Source of the DNA: Candidatus Fonsibacter lacus
GTDB taxonomy: Bacteria; Pseudomonadota; Alphaproteobacteria; Pelagibacterales; Pelagibacteraceae
Direction of reading: 5' to 3'
DNA: 52,290 nt
Assembly (NCBI GenBank): GCA_010021145.1
Contig: RGRP01000001.1
Location: 1 to 52,290 of the forward strand
The notes beneath the pieces are model-generated. The model did not search any database. It was not told where the DNA came from and worked only from the letters and a program-made list of their open reading frames with translations. Position numbers and translations under genes: made by a program. Shown piece by piece: positions 8,177 to 15,495 of this stretch. How positions within the stretch are numbered: position 1 is the stretch's first letter; every line of letters begins with the position of its first letter.

Positions 8177-9745
8177 CTATTTGAATACTATTAGCAATAT
8201 AATTACAATAATTAATAAGCCTATAATTAGGTAAGTCCTTTTTAATTTTGAAGATTTTTCTTTAATTTCATATTCGTTATTTTGGTTTTGATTTTTTATA
8301 AACTCATAAGAACTTAAAAGCTCCATAGCTTTGTTAGCCCGATTAATCATCTCGGGTAATTCTGGTAGTTTATCTAAAAGTTCTGTTGTTGTTTTTAATA
8401 TTTTATCGATTCTATTTTTAGGACCAATCTCGTTGTTCAGCCAGCCTTGTAATACAGGTTTTGAAATTTCCCAAATATTTGCATCTTCATCCAATGATCT
8501 TGCAACGCCCTCAACCACGACCATTGTTTTTTGTAATAATAATAATTGAGGTTGTGTGACCATGTTAAATTTTTCAGTTACTTCAAAAAGTCTTGCTAGT
8601 AATTTGCCTGCTGAAATGTTCTTAGAAGACTGACCAAAAATAGGCTCCCCAATAGTTCTTAGAGCTTGTGTGAACTGGTCTAAAGACTCCGTATTAGGCA
8701 CTAAACCTGCAATAAAATGAACTTTTGCGACCTTTTCATAGTCTCGGTTAATAAAACCATACAATATCTCGGCTAAGTACTTTCTATTAGCAATATCCAG
8801 TCGGCCCATAATTCCAAAATCTACAGGTACAATATTTTCATTCTTATCGACAAACAGATTACCTTGGTGCATGTCGCCATGAAAAAAACCATCTCCCACC
8901 GCTTGTCTCAAAAAATTTTGAATTAGTAATCTTGCTATTTTTTTTAGATCAATTTTATTTTTGACGAGCAATTCTTTATCTTTGATTGAAATTCCATCTA
9001 CTTTTTCAATTGTCAAAACTCTTTGTGAGGTAAAATCCCAAAATATAGATGGAACTTTAAAACCCTCATCTTGAGCAGTGTTTTTTTTAAGTTCACTTGC
9101 GGACGCTGCTTCATATCTTAGATCCATTTCAATGCTGGTTATTTCTTTAAGTAGATCGATGATTTTTACTAATTTTAATCTGCGACTTTTTTTAACGCTG
9201 AATTCAATAACTGATGCTAAAAATCTTAAAGCATCTAATTCTTTGTTAAAGATTTTTTCTATATTTGGTCTTAATATTTTAATAGCAACATCGATTTCTT
9301 TTTTTTCATTATTAATGATTTTAGCAAAATGAACTTGTGCAATCGAAGCTGCAGCAATTGGTTTGCTCAAATAAGCGATTTGTTTATATTTCTCTTCACC
9401 CAATTCTTTGCGTAAAGCCTCTTTTGACTGTGAGATATCAAAAGCTGGCATTTGATCTTGTAGTTTTTGTAACTCCTTTGCAAATTCTTCACCAACAATA
9501 TCAGGACGAGTTGCAAGAAATTGTCCCAGTTTTATAAAAGCAGGACCTAAAGTTAAAAAAGCATTTTTTAATCTTTCACCTGCGCTTTTGTTATCCGTGT
9601 CTTTATTAAAAGTAGTAAAGCCAAAAATTTTTATTAAAATTTTAATAGATAAGGGCGGTTTATAAAATTCTTCAAAAACAGATAAACTGTTAGACTTTGC
9701 TAAGGCTCTACCAATTTTAATAAGAGAAAAAAAATTAGATAGCAT
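8177..9745 (-). CDS. ubiB: UbiB-family ATPase/kinase-like ubiquinone biosynthesis protein
   Basis: UbiB is an atypical membrane ABC1/ADCK protein needed for ubiquinone synthesis, probably to mobilise lipid intermediates. The 522-residue product has the KxGQ signature (FIKLGQFLATRPD), the alanine-rich loop AAASIAQVHFA in place of a kinase glycine loop, an HGDMHQGN catalytic loop and VDFGIMGRL in place of DFG. The C terminus has one clear membrane helix (about 502-521), where many UbiB proteins have two. ubiE is 6 bases upstream and coaBC 4 bases downstream. Confidence 0.94.
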   Translation of the reverse strand: MLSNFFSLIKIGRALAKSNSLSVFEEFYKPPLSIKILIKIFGFTTFNKDTDNKSAGERLKNAFLTLGPAFIKLGQFLATRPDIVGEEFAKELQKLQDQMPAFDISQSKEALRKELGEEKYKQIAYLSKPIAAASIAQVHFAKIINNEKKEIDVAIKILRPNIEKIFNKELDALRFLASVIEFSVKKSRRLKLVKIIDLLKEITSIEMDLRYEAASASELKKNTAQDEGFKVPSIFWDFTSQRVLTIEKVDGISIKDKELLVKNKIDLKKIARLLIQNFLRQAVGDGFFHGDMHQGNLFVDKNENIVPVDFGIMGRLDIANRKYLAEILYGFINRDYEKVAKVHFIAGLVPNTESLDQFTQALRTIGEPIFGQSSKNISAGKLLARLFEVTEKFNMVTQPQLLLLQKTMVVVEGVARSLDEDANIWEISKPVLQGWLNNEIGPKNRIDKILKTTTELLDKLPELPEMINRANKAMELLSSYEFIKNQNQNNEYEIKEKSSKLKRTYLIIGLLIIVIILLIVFK

Positions 9746-9751
9746 TTTAAA

Positions 9752-10468
9752 TTATTTTATTTTCCATCCAGAGTGAATTGCCGCAACTCCAGTAGTAAGA
9801 TTTCTATACTCGGCGTTTATAAATTTAGCCTCTTTCATCAGATTTAATAATTGTTCTTGGTTATAAAAATCTTTAATGCTTTGTATTAAATACTCATAGG
9901 GCTTTTCATCTCCGGCAACTGCTTTTCCGATGTGAGGAATAAAACTTGAGTAAATTGAATAAAACTTATCAATAATCTCATTATTAATTTTTGAAAATTC
10001 TAAACACATAAATCGTCCACCTGGTTTAAGTAATCGATATGCTTCACTAAGTGTTTTTTTTATATCGGTGACATTTCTTATACCAAAACTGATGATGTAG
10101 TAATCATAACTAGAGTCTTTTAAAGGAACTTGTTCCGCACTAGCGCACAAAGAATCAATATTTTTATAATACTCAAGTTTTTTTTTTCCTTCATTTAACA
10201 TTTCAATATTTTGATCCACCATAGTTGCCTGACCCGTAAAGTTGGTGCGTTCAATAAAAAGTTTTGTCATATCACCAGTTCCTGATGCCATATCAATTAA
10301 TTTTGAATTTAGTTTTGGTTGCAGCCAGTCGATTAAATTACTTTTCCACAAACGGTGAATACCAAATGACATGATGTCATTCATCAAATCATATTTTTTA
10401 AATACAGAATTAAAAACAGTATTTACAAGGTCTTTTTTAGAATTTTGTTTTGTATTAGTATCTTGCAT
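9752..10468 (-). CDS. ubiE: Ubiquinone/menaquinone C-methyltransferase UbiE
   Basis: UbiE C-methylates the benzoquinol ring in ubiquinone synthesis using S-adenosylmethionine. The 238-residue class I methyltransferase has the UbiE signatures FDMASGTGD-type motif I (MASGTGDMT), the YYIISFGIRNVTD segment and RLLKPGGRFMCLEFSK. The start YDLMNDIMSFGIHRLWK is also typical. It heads a leftward run ubiE-ubiB-coaBC-dut-thiF-SH3 with gaps of at most 6 bases. It diverges from mutM across only 42 bases. Confidence 0.96.
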   Translation of the reverse strand: MQDTNTKQNSKKDLVNTVFNSVFKKYDLMNDIMSFGIHRLWKSNLIDWLQPKLNSKLIDMASGTGDMTKLFIERTNFTGQATMVDQNIEMLNEGKKKLEYYKNIDSLCASAEQVPLKDSSYDYYIISFGIRNVTDIKKTLSEAYRLLKPGGRFMCLEFSKINNEIIDKFYSIYSSFIPHIGKAVAGDEKPYEYLIQSIKDFYNQEQLLNLMKEAKFINAEYRNLTTGVAAIHSGWKIK

Positions 10469-10474
10469 TCTTTA

Positions 10475-10503
10475 AATATAGAACATTTGCAATCAATAGT
10501 CAT
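10475..10503 (-). promoter_or_regulatory. Putative promoter of the ubiE operon, predicting a leaderless transcript
   Basis: On the minus strand ATGACT (10503-10498) is separated by 17 bases from TATATT (10480-10475). Only six bases separate the -10 from the ubiE ATG (10468), so normal start-site spacing would put +1 on or next to the A of ATG. Pattern match only. Confidence 0.35.
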
Positions 10504-10510
10504 ATAGTTA

Positions 10511-11374
10511 ATGCCTGAATTACCAGAAGTAGAAGTAACTCGAAGAACTTTATTAAAATTTATTGAGAATAAAGTTATTAAAAATATAAAAATAAATAAT
10601 CCTAATTTAAGATTTAAAATTCCTACAAATTTTAAAAAAAATGTTATCGGTCAAAAGATTATTAAAGTTTTAAGAAGATCTAAATATATTCTGATTTATT
10701 TAAAAAACGATTATGTGATGATTGCACATTTAGGAATGTCAGGAAAATTCTTAATTAAAAATAATTATTCTAAAGATTTTTTAAAGACCAGTTATTACTT
10801 TAATGAATTTTCTTTAAAGCATAATCATATAGAGTTTTTCTTTTCTAATAACCTTAAGGTTATTTATAACGATCCTAGAAGATTTGGATTTTTTTTATTA
10901 GATAAAGTTTCTAAATTAGATTTGAATAAGTTTTTAAATAAATTAGGTCCCGAACCACTAGGTAACGACTTAAAAAAAGATTATTTAATGTCGAAGACTA
11001 AAGCAACGCAAAGATCGATTAAGACTTTGTTAATGGATCAGCATTTTATTTCTGGAATTGGAAATATTTATGCAAATGAAATTTTATTTTCAGCTAAGAT
11101 AAAACCTAATAAAATTTCTTCCAAATTAACTTTAGTAGATATTAAGAGGCTTCATTCCTCTATTGGCAAAGTTCTTAAAAGGGCACTAAAATTGGGTGGT
11201 TCAAGCATAAAAGACTTTAAATCTTCAGTAGGTCTAAAAGGTCGCTTTCAAAATGAATTTAAAGTTTATGATAGGAGAGATTTAAAATGTCTAAGGTCAG
11301 GATGCTCTGGCCTAATAGCAAGGGTTGTATCTCAAGGTAGAGCAAGTTTTTTTTGCAACGAATGTCAAAATTAA
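10511..11374 (+). CDS. mutM: Formamidopyrimidine-DNA glycosylase (Fpg/MutM)
   Basis: MutM removes 8-oxoguanine and other oxidised purines and nicks the abasic site. The product starts MPELPEVEV, giving after methionine removal the catalytic proline and the following glutamate; this fixes the start. The 287-residue protein has the helix-two-turn-helix segment (HFISGIGNIYANEILF, about 178-193) and a C-terminal zinc finger with cysteines in a C-x4-C-x16-C-x2-C pattern ending at residue 285. The 42-base divergent gap with ubiE is the only promoter space. Confidence 0.96.
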   Translation: MPELPEVEVTRRTLLKFIENKVIKNIKINNPNLRFKIPTNFKKNVIGQKIIKVLRRSKYILIYLKNDYVMIAHLGMSGKFLIKNNYSKDFLKTSYYFNEFSLKHNHIEFFFSNNLKVIYNDPRRFGFFLLDKVSKLDLNKFLNKLGPEPLGNDLKKDYLMSKTKATQRSIKTLLMDQHFISGIGNIYANEILFSAKIKPNKISSKLTLVDIKRLHSSIGKVLKRALKLGGSSIKDFKSSVGLKGRFQNEFKVYDRRDLKCLRSGCSGLIARVVSQGRASFFCNECQN

Positions 11375-11378
11375 GTAA

Positions 11379-11409
11379 TTGACCCTAATATCTTCAGCTT
11401 ATATATAAT
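11379..11409 (+). promoter_or_regulatory. Putative rpsT promoter with very short leader
   Basis: TTGACC at 11379-11384 is followed by a perfect TATAAT at 11404-11409 (19-base spacer; 17 if TATATA at 11402-11407 is used). The rpsT ATG lies at 11421, leaving about 5 leader bases if transcription starts near 11416. No Shine-Dalgarno sequence is visible. Confidence 0.5.
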
Positions 11410-11420
11410 CCCCTAAAAAT

Positions 11421-11681
11421 ATGGCAAACACAGTCTCTGCTATTCGCGCAGTAAAAAAAATTAAAAAAAGAACTCAAGTTAATAAAATCAGAGTTGGAAA
11501 ATACAAAGCCGCTGTAAAAATCATTGAAGAAGCAATTAAATCTAAAGATAAAGCAAAAGCATTAAAATTATTTTCTAATTTTCAATCACAGGTTATGAAG
11601 GCTTCTAAAAAAGGTTCTTTAAAAAGAACTACAGTCTCAAGAAAAGTTTCTCGTATCTCAAAACAAATCTCTAAGTTGTAA
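11421..11681 (+). CDS. rpsT: 30S ribosomal protein S20
   Basis: S20 binds the 5' and 3' minor domains of 16S rRNA. The 86-residue, lysine-rich, helical protein has the S20 pattern: ANTVSAIRAVKK at the N terminus, then helices rich in KAKAL and the conserved KGSLKRTTVSRKVSRI segment near residues 63-78. It lies alone between mutM and dnaA, a common alphaproteobacterial position, with its own promoter and a likely terminator. Confidence 0.95.
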   Translation: MANTVSAIRAVKKIKKRTQVNKIRVGKYKAAVKIIEEAIKSKDKAKALKLFSNFQSQVMKASKKGSLKRTTVSRKVSRISKQISKL

Positions 11682-11691
11682 AAAAAATATT

Positions 11692-11725
11692 TTATCAATC
11701 TCTAGTTGATAATTAATTTTTTTTT
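11692..11725 (+). terminator. Probable rho-independent terminator after rpsT
   Basis: TTATCAA (11692-11698), a 7-base loop and the exact complement TTGATAA (11706-11712) form a 7-bp stem, followed after four bases by nine consecutive T (11717-11725). The stem is AT-rich and thus weak, but the position just after rpsT and the T-run fit an intrinsic terminator. Confidence 0.5.
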
Positions 11726-11728
11726 CAG

Positions 11729-11756
11729 CAACTAAAAAGTTTAAACTTTCTAGTTG
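11729..11756. repeat. 28-base near-perfect palindrome upstream of dnaA
   Basis: CAACTAAAAAGTTT (11729-11742) is followed directly by AAACTTTCTAGTTG (11743-11756), its reverse complement except for one mismatch. There is no loop and no T-run, so it looks more like a dimeric protein-binding site or cruciform than a terminator. The octamer CTAGTTGA recurs at 11702-11709 inside the preceding terminator hairpin. It lies 84 bases before dnaA. No protein is known to me for this site. Confidence 0.6.
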
Positions 11757-11839
11757 AAAATTAAAAAATATTTAATTCTTTTCTTGTATTTACAGATTTA
11801 AAAAAATAAAACACACTTCTTTTTTTAAAATAAGTTCAA

Positions 11840-13234
11840 ATGTCAAACCAAACAAGTCTTAAAGATAATTTTAGTAACGATAAAGCGAGATGGGACTCAT
11901 TACAACAATCTTTGCTGGGACTTTATGGTAAAGATGTTTACACAAGTTGGTTGCAAAATATTAACTTCACTAAAATAAATTTTAATACCTTAGTTTTAAA
12001 CGTAAAAACTAGATTTATTCGTGATTGGATCGTTGCTCATTATGCTGATAAAATCTTGGATTTATATAAGAAACAAGATGCAAATATTAGTCGTATAGAG
12101 TTTCAAATTTCAGAAAGAGTTGAAGCAAAAAGCAATAATAAATCAAACGTAATTGATTTTGAAAAGAAAGATTTAGTTCAAGACAGTGGTAGTTATGGAC
12201 TTTCAAAAATTGATGAAAGATTAATTTTTGATAATTTTATAGTCGGCAAAAGTAACGAACTTGCTTTTACAGCAGCAAATAGAATTATCGATAATTTAAA
12301 TAAATATAACCCACTTTATATTTATGGCGGAGTTGGACTTGGAAAAACTCATCTTTTAAATGCTATTGGAAATAAATTATTAAAAAAAATAGATAAAGTT
12401 ATTTATGTCTCAGCAGAAAGATTTATGTACCAATTTGTTAGGTCTATAAAAAACAATGATGTTGTAAAATTTAAAGATATTTTTAGAAGTGCAAAAGTTT
12501 TAATCATAGATGATATACAATTTGTAAGCGGAAAAGATGTAACCCAAGAAGAATTCTTTCACACATTTAATGCTTTAATAGAATCGGGTTCACAAATAGT
12601 TATTTCTTGTGACAGACCACCAAACGAACTGGATAGAATACAAGATAGAATTAAATCGAGACTATCTGGCGGTCTAGTTGTTGATATTCAAAGTCCAGAT
12701 TTTGAACAAAGAGTTAAAATTTTAAAACAAAGATGTTTAAAAGAATTCCATGCTTCAGAGAGAAACATCGCTATTGATGATGAGGTTATTAATTTTATAG
12801 CTAATGAATTAAAACTTAGCGTAAGGGAGATGATTGGGGCGTTTAATAGAATAGCGGCTTATCTAAATATCAATAATAGAAAGATCTCTGTTGCAGAAGC
12901 TAAGAGTATTTTAAGAGATTCTTTAAATAAAATTGAGACCAATATCACTATTGAAGATATACAAAAAACAGTAGTTTCTTATTATAATATTTCCATGCAT
13001 GATTTTATGTCATCAAGAAGATCAAGATCTGTTGCAAGACCAAGACAAATTGCGATGTATTTATCAAAGAAAATGACTACGAAATCTTTACCTGATATTG
13101 GCAGAAGATTTTCAGGAAGGGACCATACAACTGTTATTCATGCTATTAAAAAAGTAGAAGAGTTAATGATTCAAGATAAAAACTTTGAAAATGAAGTTAA
13201 AGATCTTAATCAAAAATTAACAAAAACTGTTTAA
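11840..13234 (+). CDS. dnaA: Chromosomal replication initiator DnaA
   Basis: DnaA binds DnaA boxes at oriC and melts DNA to start replication. The 464-residue protein has domain I at the N terminus (WDSLQQSLLGLYGKDVYTSWL), a variable linker, the AAA+ core with Walker A GGVGLGKTH (about 162-170) and Walker B LIIDDIQF (about 222), and the C-terminal DNA-binding domain with the signature GRDHTTVIHAIKK near 430-442. The stop overlaps the dnaN start by one base (TAATG), implying coupled translation. A TAAAAT hexamer at 11826-11831 could be the -10, eight bases before the ATG. Confidence 0.97.
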   Translation: MSNQTSLKDNFSNDKARWDSLQQSLLGLYGKDVYTSWLQNINFTKINFNTLVLNVKTRFIRDWIVAHYADKILDLYKKQDANISRIEFQISERVEAKSNNKSNVIDFEKKDLVQDSGSYGLSKIDERLIFDNFIVGKSNELAFTAANRIIDNLNKYNPLYIYGGVGLGKTHLLNAIGNKLLKKIDKVIYVSAERFMYQFVRSIKNNDVVKFKDIFRSAKVLIIDDIQFVSGKDVTQEEFFHTFNALIESGSQIVISCDRPPNELDRIQDRIKSRLSGGLVVDIQSPDFEQRVKILKQRCLKEFHASERNIAIDDEVINFIANELKLSVREMIGAFNRIAAYLNINNRKISVAEAKSILRDSLNKIETNITIEDIQKTVVSYYNISMHDFMSSRRSRSVARPRQIAMYLSKKMTTKSLPDIGRRFSGRDHTTVIHAIKKVEELMIQDKNFENEVKDLNQKLTKTV

Positions 13235-14349
13235 TGGAACTAAAGTTAAATAGAGATCTTTTTCTTAAAAGTCTTTCGCATATTCAGGGAATAGTTGAGA
13301 AAAAAAATACTATTCCAATATTAGCTAATGTTTTATTAGATGCTTCCAATGGTAAAATTACAATTTCTGCTACAGATTTAGACATTATTATTATTGAAGT
13401 TATTAAGGGTGAAATTATTAAAGAAGGATCAACAACTACAACGGCTCAAGTCATTTATGATTTAGTAAGAAAATTACCATCAGGCTCTGAAATATTAATT
13501 TCTCAAAAGACAGATGGTCAACTTTCTTTGATTTCAGCAAAATCAAATTTTAATTTAAAGTGTTTACCACCGAAAGATTTTCCAATTACACAAGATGATG
13601 TTGAAGGAGAAGCTCTTGCAATTAGCTCATCCGTATTTTTAAAATTACTTAATAAGACTAAATTTGCAATTTCAAACGATGAAACTCGACATTATTTAAA
13701 TGGAATTTATCTGCATAAAACAAATGAGAATAATCAATTATATCTTTCAGCTGTTGCAACTGACGGCCATAGATTATCAAAAAGCAGACTAGTATTAGAT
13801 AAAGATGTGGCTTTTGAAGCTGTAATTCTACCTAAAAAAACATTGTTTGAACTGGTTACTATACTTCAAGAAGAGAATTCAGAACTTAAGATCACGGCAA
13901 GCAAAACTAAAATTAGATTTTCAATAAATGATATAACTTTAATTTCTAAAGTTATTGATGGAAGATTCCCGGATTATTCAAAAGTAATACCAACAGATAA
14001 TAGCAACAAAATAGAAGTTAATTTATCATCATTTATCTCCACAATTGATAGGATTAACTCATTGTCATCTGACCGTAAGGGAACATTAAAACTTGTAGTG
14101 AACAAAGATATTTTAAAATTATTAGTTAATGATCCTAGCGCAGGAGATGGTGTTGAAGAGATTATTCTAAGTTATAGTGGTCCAGATTTAGAAATTGGTT
14201 TTAATTCTAAATATTTAATTGATGTTGGCGGAGTTATAGAAGATAAAAATATGATGATTTATGCTAAAGATCCATCTTCTCCAGTGTTAATTCACGATCC
14301 TGCAGATATTAATAGTCTACATGTTATTATGCCAATGAGAGTGGCATGA
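13234..14349 (+). CDS. dnaN: DNA polymerase III sliding clamp (beta subunit)
   Basis: The clamp encircles DNA and tethers polymerases. The 371-residue product shows the three-domain beta-clamp pattern: an N-terminal domain beginning MELKLNRDLFLKSLSHIQGIVEKK with TIPILANVLLDA, the central ATDGHRLSKS motif (about 169-178), and the C-terminal VIMPMRV end that forms part of the protein-binding cleft. It overlaps dnaA by one base, and recF follows after 4 bases, giving the classic dnaA-dnaN-recF-gyrB order. Confidence 0.97.
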   Translation: MELKLNRDLFLKSLSHIQGIVEKKNTIPILANVLLDASNGKITISATDLDIIIIEVIKGEIIKEGSTTTTAQVIYDLVRKLPSGSEILISQKTDGQLSLISAKSNFNLKCLPPKDFPITQDDVEGEALAISSSVFLKLLNKTKFAISNDETRHYLNGIYLHKTNENNQLYLSAVATDGHRLSKSRLVLDKDVAFEAVILPKKTLFELVTILQEENSELKITASKTKIRFSINDITLISKVIDGRFPDYSKVIPTDNSNKIEVNLSSFISTIDRINSLSSDRKGTLKLVVNKDILKLLVNDPSAGDGVEEIILSYSGPDLEIGFNSKYLIDVGGVIEDKNMMIYAKDPSSPVLIHDPADINSLHVIMPMRVA

Positions 14350-14353
14350 TTAA

Positions 14354-15433
14354 ATGTTACTAATTAAAGATATAAAATTACAAAATTTTAGATCTCATTC
14401 TTTTATCGAACTAAAAACTAATCGACCAATTATTTGCATTATTGGTCCAAATGGTAGTGGAAAAACAAACGTTTTAGAAGCTATATCACTTATTGCAGAT
14501 AAAAAAGGAATTAGAGGGGCGTTAATAGAAGACTGCATTAAAAAAAACTCAAAAGATAAAACAATTATTTCAACAACAATTAGTTATGAAAAAAAAGATT
14601 ACAAGGTTGATGTAATTTTTGATTCAAAAGAAGATAAAATAAAAAAATATTTAAATATAGAAAATAACAAAGCATCCTTGGCTGAAGTCTTCAAAGACAT
14701 AAATTTTATTTGGCTAACCCCACAAATGGATAAAATTATGTACGAGGGAGATAGTATTAAAAGAAAATTTTTGGATAAAATTATTTCTAATTATAATTTA
14801 GGTTATAAAAAAAATTTAAATAATTTTAAAAAACTTTCAGAAGAAAGAATTCAATTATTAAAAGAAAATAAAGATTTACAATGGTTAAATATTCTTGAAA
14901 AGAAAATGATAGATGAATTATGGAACATTTTTATTTATAGAAGATCTTTTATTAGAGATATTAATAATGTTATTTCAAATAAATTAAATAATTTTTTAAA
15001 GATTAAATTAAATATTAAAAACTCTTACGACTTGGCCCCGAATATTAATGAAAAAGAATTCTATGAATTTTTTAAAAAAAAATATTTTGAAAAACGTGAA
15101 ATAGATCAAATAATAAAAAGAAATAGTGTTGGTCCACAATTTGATATTTTTGAATTTTTTAATGAAGAAACTAAATTAAATTCTGATCTTTGTTCTACGG
15201 GTGAGCAAAAAAAAATATTAATATCATTAATTTTGTCATTTATTCTGCTAATGAAATCTAAAAATATAAATTCAATACTTTTGTTTGATGAAATTGCATC
15301 TCATATAGATGGTAAAAATCTCGAACTTTTTTTCGATGAAATTGCAAAAATTGGGATGCAAACTTGGTACACGGGAAATAACATACAATCGTTCCAAACT
15401 ATTGAAAATAAAGCATTTTTTGTAAAATTATAG
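14354..15433 (+). CDS. recF: DNA replication/repair protein RecF
   Basis: RecF is an SMC-like ATPase that loads RecA at gaps with RecOR. The 359-residue protein has Walker A GPNGSGKTN (about 33-41), the ABC signature-like STGEQKKILISL near 280 and Walker B ILLFDEIASHID near 315. The middle is very lysine/asparagine rich, like other AT-driven proteins here. It lies between dnaN and gyrB; 62 bases separate it from gyrB. Confidence 0.94.
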   Translation: MLLIKDIKLQNFRSHSFIELKTNRPIICIIGPNGSGKTNVLEAISLIADKKGIRGALIEDCIKKNSKDKTIISTTISYEKKDYKVDVIFDSKEDKIKKYLNIENNKASLAEVFKDINFIWLTPQMDKIMYEGDSIKRKFLDKIISNYNLGYKKNLNNFKKLSEERIQLLKENKDLQWLNILEKKMIDELWNIFIYRRSFIRDINNVISNKLNNFLKIKLNIKNSYDLAPNINEKEFYEFFKKKYFEKREIDQIIKRNSVGPQFDIFEFFNEETKLNSDLCSTGEQKKILISLILSFILLMKSKNINSILLFDEIASHIDGKNLELFFDEIAKIGMQTWYTGNNIQSFQTIENKAFFVKL

Positions 15434-15464
15434 CAATTACCTTGTCCTAATTAAGGATAAAAAA

Positions 15465-15473
15465 TGTTATAAA
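15465..15473 (+). promoter_or_regulatory. Putative extended -10 promoter of gyrB
   Basis: TGT followed by TATAAA (15468-15473) forms an extended -10 element. A TTGTCC at 15442-15447 lies 20 bases upstream, too far for an ideal -35, which an extended -10 can tolerate. Predicted leader about 15 bases. Confidence 0.4.
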
Positions 15474-15495
15474 TAGCCTCAATAAAAATTCATCA

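Noticed and set aside
11682..11839. Replication origin in the rpsT-dnaA gap
   Set aside because: No sequence matching TTWTNCACA is seen in these 158 bases; the gap holds a terminator, a palindrome and dnaA promoter-like sequence.
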